Shown: positions 6,207-10,312 of the stretch, piece by piece | Numbering within the stretch: the first letter of the stretch is position 1 | Layout: every line of letters starts with the position of its first letter | From: an uncultured Rikenella sp. | GTDB lineage: Bacteria; Bacteroidota; Bacteroidia; Bacteroidales; Rikenellaceae | NCBI GenBank assembly: GCA_910577885.1 | Contig: CAJTNK010000069.1 | Span: 1-10,312 of the forward strand | DNA length: 10,312 bases | Reading direction: 5' to 3' | Translations under genes and position numbers: made by a program | Notes under the pieces: model-generated | Databases searched by the model: none | What the model saw: only the letters and a program-made list of their open reading frames with translations | What the model was told of the DNA's origin: nothing

Positions 6207-6614
6207 ATGATTATGGCAGAAGGGGTTCGAATAGATAAATGGCTCTGGTCGGTGCGGCTCTTCAAAACCCGTTCCGACGCGACGGAGGCGTGCAAAAACA
6301 ACCGGGTGACGGTCAACGGGGCGGTGGTCAAGCCGTCGAAGGAGGTCCGGGTGGGCGAGGTGGTCTCGGTGCGCCGGATGCCGGTGGTGTATAGTTTCCG
6401 GGTGTTGGAGCTGGTGGCCAACCGGCAGCCGGCTCGCAACGTCCCGCGCTACATCGAGGACGTGACGCCGCCGGAGGAGCTGCTCAAACTCGAAATGGCC
6501 CGTGCCGGTGCTTTTGCGGTGCGCGACCGGGGCGCGGGGCGACCCACCAAAAAGGAGCGGCGCGACATCGAAGAGCTTTTGGCGGAGTTTGACGACGACG
6601 CGGAGATGGAATAG
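6207..6614 (+). CDS. S4-domain RNA-binding protein, Hsp15/HslR-like
   Basis: This encodes a 135-residue protein. RIDKWLWSVRLFKTRSDATE (8-27), followed by VTVNGAVVKPSKEVRVGEVV, is a typical S4 RNA-binding fold. The Arg/Lys-rich C-terminal half, with GRPTKKERRDIEEL near the end, fits the Hsp15 (HslR) family. In E. coli Hsp15 binds stalled 50S subunits carrying nascent chains; a ribosome-related role here is inference. GGAAGG at 6198-6203 lies just before the ATG at 6207, an unusually good ribosome binding site for this phylum; a second ATG at 6213 is possible. The gene follows nfo by 40 bases and is probably in its operon. Confidence 0.9.
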   Translation: MIMAEGVRIDKWLWSVRLFKTRSDATEACKNNRVTVNGAVVKPSKEVRVGEVVSVRRMPVVYSFRVLELVANRQPARNVPRYIEDVTPPEELLKLEMARAGAFAVRDRGAGRPTKKERRDIEELLAEFDDDAEME

Positions 6615-6736
6615 GGGGGCCGCGCGGCTTGGGATGGTTTTTCTCTCCCGTCAGGGTGCCGCTCGGCACTCGAAGGCTGGGTTTTTCTCGGAAAATTTCT
6701 CGTCCGGCAGGCCAATAAGACGCCCTTTGGGCGCGC

Positions 6737-6773
6737 CCCCGCGGCGTAAGCGGGGCCCGCGCGGCCTGAGCGC
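6737..6773 (+). repeat. Twin hairpins, loops GGCGTAA and GGCCTGA
   Basis: CCCCGC-GGCGTAA-GCGGGG is followed by CCC and GCGC-GGCCTGA-GCGC, then AGTTC. The copies at 1518-1554, about 2148-2184 and about 2770-2806 have identical loops and spacer but stems CGCCC/GGGCG and GGCC/GGCC. Base pairing is preserved while the paired bases change. Confidence 0.85.
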
Positions 6774-6800
6774 AGTTCCAGCTCGTCGGGATAACTCGGC

Positions 6801-6873
6801 CCGCGCGCGATTACTGGAGTAGGATATTGGCGAAACAACGTGAGTTGTTTCGCCAATATCCGCCAGCGCGCGG
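6801..6873 (+). repeat. Hairpin E, GTGA loop
   Basis: The outer arms are CCGCGCGC/GCGCGCGG. The inner stem is a perfect 18-bp match (6822-6839 with 6844-6861) closing on GTGA, a GNRA-type loop. The inner stem sequence is not shared with any other hairpin in the window. Confidence 0.88.
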
Positions 6874-6921
6874 ACAATGCAGGTTGCCACCGGCAGGCCA
6901 GTAGAACACCCGAAGGGTGCG

Positions 6922-6994
6922 CACGCCGCGCCTTAAGAGCGATTTACCTACTTCGGCGTGAGCCGAATGTAGTATGAATCGCCAAGGCGCGCGG
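6922..6994 (+). repeat. Hairpin F, GTGA loop
   Basis: GCCTTAAGAGCGATT on the left and AATCGCCAAGGC on the right form the conserved base. The inner stem TTCGGC/GCCGAA closes on GTGA, with imperfect pairing of ACCTAC and GTAGT below it. It follows CACCC-GAA-GGGTG at about 6907-6919. Confidence 0.82.
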
Positions 6995-7240
6995 ACAAAA
7001 AATGTTGGGATAGACACGGCCAGCGCGCGGCCAATTACTGTGGGGGCTGAGCGGTTTTTCGGGCCGGTCGCCCGGGTATTGGGTTGCAAGTAGGGAATCT
7101 GCACTCCTACGGAGTGCGCGAGCCTCCGCCACCCCGGGCGGTGCGGCTACTCGACGGAGCTCGTAGCTCTTCCCCGCTGGCGGCGGCCCGCAAGGCGGCG
7201 GAGTAGTTTCTCGGCCGACGCCAGTGGTCTTTGCCGAGTG

Positions 7241-7450
7241 CACCCGGCCCCGGGCTTCCGCGACAGCGGGTATCGAATGGCACAAGGAGGCGCGGGCAAG
7301 TTGCAGCACGTCGGCTACGACGGATTCAGTTGGTCGTCAACTGCGTCGGGAGGCGATGCCTACTACCTGGACTTCGGCTACACCCGAATCAGCCCGCAGA
7401 CTCCCTACGGTCGTGCGTACGGTTTTTCGTTGCGTTGCCTCCAGGAATAA
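7241..7450 (+). pseudogene. Headless C-terminal FISUMP/C-type-lectin-like cassette 2
   Basis: About 69 residues run from HPAPGFRDSGYR through HVGYDGFSWSST to RAYGFSLRCLQE and TAA. No ATG precedes it in frame; only GTG at 7238 and TTG at 7231 exist, both inside repeat sequence. The first 11 residues match cassette 1 exactly (PAPGFRDSGYR), and the last codons are nearly identical at DNA level in all four cassettes. The middle differs by amino-acid replacements. Cassette 3 follows in the same frame directly after the stop. It may be a displaced end of a lipoprotein-like gene, a retroelement variable region, or a silent cassette. Confidence 0.75.
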
Positions 7451-7453
7451 GGA

Positions 7454-7651
7454 GCACCCCCGGGCTTCCGCGACGCTTTGGGCGATCGGGGTTACGGCCG
7501 ATTGTGGTACGTCGGATACGGCGGGTATAGCTGGGCATCGACGTTCACGGGTTCCAATGTTCACCACTTGAGCTTCTACTGCGGAGGAATCAGCCCGCAG
7601 GACGGTAATTACCGTGCATTCGGTTTTCCGTTGCGTTGCCTCCAGGGATAG
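7454..7651 (+). pseudogene. Headless C-terminal FISUMP/C-type-lectin-like cassette 3
   Basis: About 65 residues run from APPGFRDALG through YVGYGGYSWASTFTG to RAFGFPLRCLQG and TAG. The reading frame is continuous with cassette 2 apart from the TAA at 7448-7450 and one GGA codon, and there is no start codon of its own. The 5' block CCCCGGGCTTCCGCGAC and the 3' block TTGCGTTGCCTCCAG match the other cassettes. Relative to cassettes 1 and 2 it lacks a few codons after the 5' block. Confidence 0.74.
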
Positions 7652-7765
7652 AAAGAAAATCCGGTGGCGAAAACTCCAGCAAAACGCCCTGTGGGCGCTC
7701 CAGGAAGGGGAAGAGAACGAAAGGATGAAAAACAGATGACGAAACCTGATTGAAATACGTATAAT

Positions 7766-8392
7766 ATGTTTACCGCAAAACAGAAAAGAAGCGAAAATAT
7801 GGCAGAATATATCCTCTACCTGTGGCAGTTAGAGGATATGTTACGGGCGCTGGAATTTTCGCCCGAGCGGATCTACACCACGCTCGTCGACCCGCGCGAA
7901 GACTTGGAACAGGAACAAAAACAGACCCTTTTCCTCTGGTATATGGACCTGGTCAACCTGCTCCGAACCGAAGGCAAGGAGAAAGCCGGACACTTGGAAC
8001 ATACGTTACACCTGATTGCGGATCTGAACGACCTGCACCTGCACCTCCTCCGAGCACCCGTAGGACGCGAACAGGGATATGACAAAGTCTATGAGGCACT
8101 CGCGCCCGAACTGCCCAAACTCAAAGCGGCCATTGCCGGAGAGAGCGATATGGCCGCCGCCGAACTCAGCGATATGGAGGTCTGTTTCCGGGCCTTGTAT
8201 TCGGTGATGCTGTGCCGCCTCCGCGGAACGGCCCTCCCCGAAGAGGGACCCGCCGCCGAAAAAAAAGTAGCCGCTACGGAACGGTATATTACGGATGTCC
8301 TGGAGGTCGTTTCACCGGTCGTGGCGCGCCTGGCCGCGATTCACGGGGCCGCCGAAAGGGGAGACATCGACCTCTACAAAGATATGGCTTAA
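7766..8392 (+). CDS. DUF4924 family protein
   Basis: This encodes a 208-residue, acidic, largely helical soluble protein with no signal peptide or membrane segment. The start MFTAKQKRSENMAEYILYLWQLEDMLRA matches the N-terminus typical of DUF4924 proteins of Bacteroidales, which supports the ATG at 7766 over the internal one at 7799. The family's function is unknown to me. A patch of Leu/His residues (HLEHTLHLIADLNDLHLHLL) is conspicuous but I attach no function to it. The gene stands alone: repeats and cassettes lie upstream, and a structured repeat begins 43 bases after the stop. TATAAT sits directly against the start codon and is too close to act as a promoter for a leadered transcript. Confidence 0.85.
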   Translation: MFTAKQKRSENMAEYILYLWQLEDMLRALEFSPERIYTTLVDPREDLEQEQKQTLFLWYMDLVNLLRTEGKEKAGHLEHTLHLIADLNDLHLHLLRAPVGREQGYDKVYEALAPELPKLKAAIAGESDMAAAELSDMEVCFRALYSVMLCRLRGTALPEEGPAAEKKVAATERYITDVLEVVSPVVARLAAIHGAAERGDIDLYKDMA

Positions 8393-8435
8393 CTCTCCTG
8401 GTACTCTTTTTCGTTGTAATTATTCTTTAGTAACT

Positions 8436-8694
8436 GGAGGGTACTGTCCCTTTCTTGAAAGAAAGGGACCCAAAGAACTTTCGAGGATGCTTACGCATCC
8501 TAACTCTATCTCGGTACAGTGTCTGCCGGCTGTGGGTCGGGGCAGCGGGGCGCTCTGATGTAAGCAAAACCTTTGAGCGCCCCACTGCTCCCGGCCCACA
8601 AATGAGCGGAGAACCTTGTGACCCGAATGGCTTTAAAGTGCGAAGCACTTTGCTAAAGTTTTTTTGGTTCTTTTTGTTCACAAAAAGAACAGTT
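8436..8694 (+). repeat. Structured intergenic repeat, copy 2
   Basis: This is the counterpart of 4907-5175, lying between the convergent DUF4924 and hydrolase genes. The first stem is GTCCCTTTCTT-GA-AAGAAAGGGAC (8446-8469), where copy 1 has GTACCTTTTCT/AGAAAAGGTAC: both arms changed together. The second hairpin AGGATGC-TTAC-GCATCCT is at 8484-8501. The core is a different inverted repeat with arms TGTGGGTCGGGGCAG.. at 8531-8555 and GAGCGCCCCACTGCTC.. at 8575-8600. The 3' portion, from GACCCGAATGGC to CAAAAAGAACAGTT, is almost identical to copy 1. The T-rich hairpins at the 3' end could terminate transcription from either gene. Confidence 0.85.
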
Positions 8695-8740
8695 TCAGCC
8701 CGTAGCTAATGAATAGTTACAGAGTAAAGAGTACCGGGGG

Positions 8741-9943
8741 TTATAACTGGGTAACGGTAGCTCCCGTTTTGACAGCCGCGTTCTTTTCGATTTTCAAGAT
8801 CACCGGGTAGGGGGCATCGAGGCTGTAGACACTCGGATTCAGCGGTTTGGAGAGTGTTGCGGCCGTGCGGCGGAAACGTTTCGTGGCAATCGGCCGGTCT
8901 CCGAGGAGGATGGTGACCGGTTTGTCGAGGTCCAGGAGGGTGTCGTTCAGACCCACCAGCACCACCGGAGAGTCGCTCTCTTCGATCCGGACGGTTTGTC
9001 CTTTGATCTCCGCTACGATCTTGGCTCCGGCCCGTCGGTGGAGTTCCGGAACCCCCAGCCAGTAGAAGTTGTCGCGCAGGACGTCGTCCTGTACCCAAAT
9101 CACCCGCTTGGGATAGGTGTTTCGCGTGAATTGCGCCATCCAAGGCAAGGCGATCGTGTCGCGGTGCAGCATCCAATGGCCGCAATCCTCGTAGATGTGC
9201 GTGTCGTGGAGGTAGGTCCCGTCGCCCTCGGCGATCGAGAGCCGATCCAGTGTCGTGCTGTACTGACGCGCCAGCGAGTTACGATCGTAAGCCGCATCCT
9301 GACCGCCCATGAAGATGGCGAAAGGCAGGTTGCGCAACGATTCCGGCCGGGCGTCACCCGGATGGCCCGCCATCATCGAAGCCGCTGCCCAGTGGTCGGC
9401 CAATCTCGGCGCCAGCTGATACAGCCCGTCCCCGCCGGCCGAATAGCCGAGGATGTAGACTTTTTCCGGGTTCACCCCTTCGAAAACCACCGCCGCGGCA
9501 ATCGTTTTACGCAGAAAATCGTTCATATACTCCTGGTGCCACATGTTCCACGTGTCGGTCGGCGAGCGCGGCACGAAATAGAGCCCTTCCGCCGGACGAT
9601 AGAGTCGTTTCTGGTTTTCCCACTGACCGTCGTTCACCTGTGCCGGAGCACCCCCGCCACCGTGCAACGAAATATAAAGACTCCGACCGCCCTCCGGAAC
9701 CTCTTTCGGCCCGTAGATCGTGTCCCAAAAACGCATCCGGTACTCGCCGTTCGTAAATTCATGGTTGGCCCACTCCTCGGCCAACGCTTCGCGCAGTTGC
9801 GCTCGCCGTTCCGTTGTGAATGCCCGGGTCTGTGCTTCGGCAGCGGCCTTGGTGAGCGCTTTTTCGGCTCCCGAAACGGTGCTTCCTGCGCCGAACAACA
9901 GCAGGCCGGCGGCAAAGGTGAAAATCGTCTGTTTTGTTTTCAT
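8741..9943 (-). CDS. Secreted alpha/beta-hydrolase, esterase/depolymerase-like
   Basis: This encodes a 400-residue protein with an N-terminal signal peptide (MKTKQTIFTFAAGLLLFGAG, cleavage probably after VSG-A at 24-26). The hydrolase domain shows an HGGGG oxyanion motif (94-98), the nucleophile elbow GYSAG with Ser168, a likely acid Asp216 in GGQDAAYD, and a likely base His256 in EDCGHWM. The order and spacing fit the PHB-depolymerase/feruloyl-esterase-like (LpqC) group of serine hydrolases; the substrate cannot be read from the sequence. The last 110 residues form a beta-rich segment ending in GATVTQL, possibly an accessory domain. It most likely acts in the periplasm or at the surface. It converges with the DUF4924 gene across a structured repeat; no operon partner is visible. 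Confidence 0.88.
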   Translation of the reverse strand: MKTKQTIFTFAAGLLLFGAGSTVSGAEKALTKAAAEAQTRAFTTERRAQLREALAEEWANHEFTNGEYRMRFWDTIYGPKEVPEGGRSLYISLHGGGGAPAQVNDGQWENQKRLYRPAEGLYFVPRSPTDTWNMWHQEYMNDFLRKTIAAAVVFEGVNPEKVYILGYSAGGDGLYQLAPRLADHWAAASMMAGHPGDARPESLRNLPFAIFMGGQDAAYDRNSLARQYSTTLDRLSIAEGDGTYLHDTHIYEDCGHWMLHRDTIALPWMAQFTRNTYPKRVIWVQDDVLRDNFYWLGVPELHRRAGAKIVAEIKGQTVRIEESDSPVVLVGLNDTLLDLDKPVTILLGDRPIATKRFRRTAATLSKPLNPSVYSLDAPYPVILKIEKNAAVKTGATVTQL

Positions 9944-10059
9944 TTTAGGTTGGGTATAAAGTTTTGTCAGTTTTTTCTTCTATTCCTGGACGGGCGTTTT
10001 GCTGGGTTTTTTCTCCAAAAATTTCTCGCCCGGCAGGCCCGGTTCGAGTGCCGAGCGGC

Positions 10060-10245
10060 CCGGCCCCGGGCTACCGCCATGCATTCTACGGCACGTTGTG
10101 GAACGTCGGCGATATCGGGTATAGTTGGATGTGTGCGCTTGCCGGAGATTTCAGTCGCTTCCTGGACTTCAATTACGTGGGCATCAATCCGAACAGTCAC
10201 AGTTACCGTGCAAACGGTCTTCAGTTGCGTTGCCTCCAGAAATAG
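10060..10245 (+). pseudogene. Headless C-terminal FISUMP/C-type-lectin-like cassette 4
   Basis: About 61 residues run from PAPGYRHAFYGTLWNVG through IGYSWMCA to RANGLQLRCLQK and TAG. It is the most divergent copy: WSST is replaced by WMCA and PQ by PN, but TTGCGTTGCCTCCAG before the stop is intact. The open frame extends back to 9964 without an ATG and through repeat sequence. The 30 bases just before it (10030-10059) are identical to 2946-2975, where no cassette follows. Confidence 0.7.
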
Positions 10246-10312
10246 AGAGAGCCGCCCGGCCCCGGGACGAAGCCTCCCAGTCCCCCGTCGGGGCCCAACC
10301 CTCTCGGGGAGA
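10246..10312 (+). repeat. Possible start of a further cassette or repeat, cut by the window edge
   Basis: CCCGGCCCCGGG (10255-10266), the opening block of the cassettes, recurs right after cassette 4. It then continues with ACGAAGCCTCC, unlike the others. A CCCC-GTC-GGGG hairpin follows (about 10282-10293). Too little is left to assign it. Confidence 0.4.

Larger units (their letters stand above)
6615..7237. repeat. Second mosaic hairpin region
   Basis: No gene is supported between the S4 gene and cassette 2. The region is built from the same modules as 1390-3260. It contains a GTGCCGCTCGGCAC palindrome (about 6657-6670, a possible weak terminator for the S4 gene), CCGGCAGGCC slots, a CGCCC-TTT-GGGCG hairpin (about 6721-6733), twin hairpins (6737-6773), hairpins E and F, a residual AGCGCGCGGCCA (7022-7033), and GCACTCC-TAC-GGAGTGC (7101-7117) followed by the CCGCCACCCCGGGC tail also present at 1884-1897. 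Confidence 0.8.

Noticed and set aside
5237..6439. A 400-codon open frame on the minus strand
   Set aside because: It lies opposite nfo and the S4 gene, both of which are certain. Its composition is that of a GC-rich antisense shadow.
9964..10059. N-terminal extension of cassette 4 from TTG at 9964
   Set aside because: The added residues come from repeat motifs seen elsewhere (CTCGCCCGGCAGGCCC), there is no ATG, and the 30 bases before the cassette are a repeat found at 2946-2975.

Overview
The window looks like an accessory-rich stretch of a GC-rich Bacteroidota chromosome, most likely Bacteroidales and possibly Rikenellaceae/Alistipes-like. The family assignment is inference. It rests on a DUF4924 protein, a DUF3078 protein, an Mrp ATPase of the type that ends in ENMAWFTP without a CxxC, a TACCTTTGCA-type promoter, and C-terminal FISUMP/C-type-lectin-like fragments ending in LRCLQE.

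Six complete genes are visible: mrp (+, 307-1389), a DUF3078 exported protein (-, 3544-4659), nfo endonuclease IV (+, 5303-6166), a small S4 RNA-binding protein probably in an operon with nfo (+, 6207-6614), a DUF4924 protein (+, 7766-8392), and a secreted alpha/beta-hydrolase (-, 8741-9943). They are mostly housekeeping genes with no shared pathway.

Most of the rest is repeats. (1) A mosaic array fills 1390-3260, with related material at 1-306 and 6615-7237. It is built from hairpins whose flanks and loops are conserved while the stems are replaced by different, still complementary, sequence. Several hairpins are capped by GNRA tetraloops. (2) A second repeat of about 260 bp occurs at 4907-5175 and 8436-8694. 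It has compensatory stem changes and a central inverted repeat that is not homologous between the copies. (3) Four headless C-terminal cassettes lie at 3288-3503 (-), 7241-7450 (+), 7454-7651 (+) and 10060-10245 (+). All four end in RCLQ plus a stop codon. Their differences fall largely on codon positions 1 and 2, as in variable regions of diversity-generating retroelements or in silent antigen cassettes. No reverse transcriptase, template repeat, integrase or transposase is visible in the window.

The most interesting signal is the pairing of stem-swapped structured repeats with start-less variable cassettes placed at the same kind of junction.
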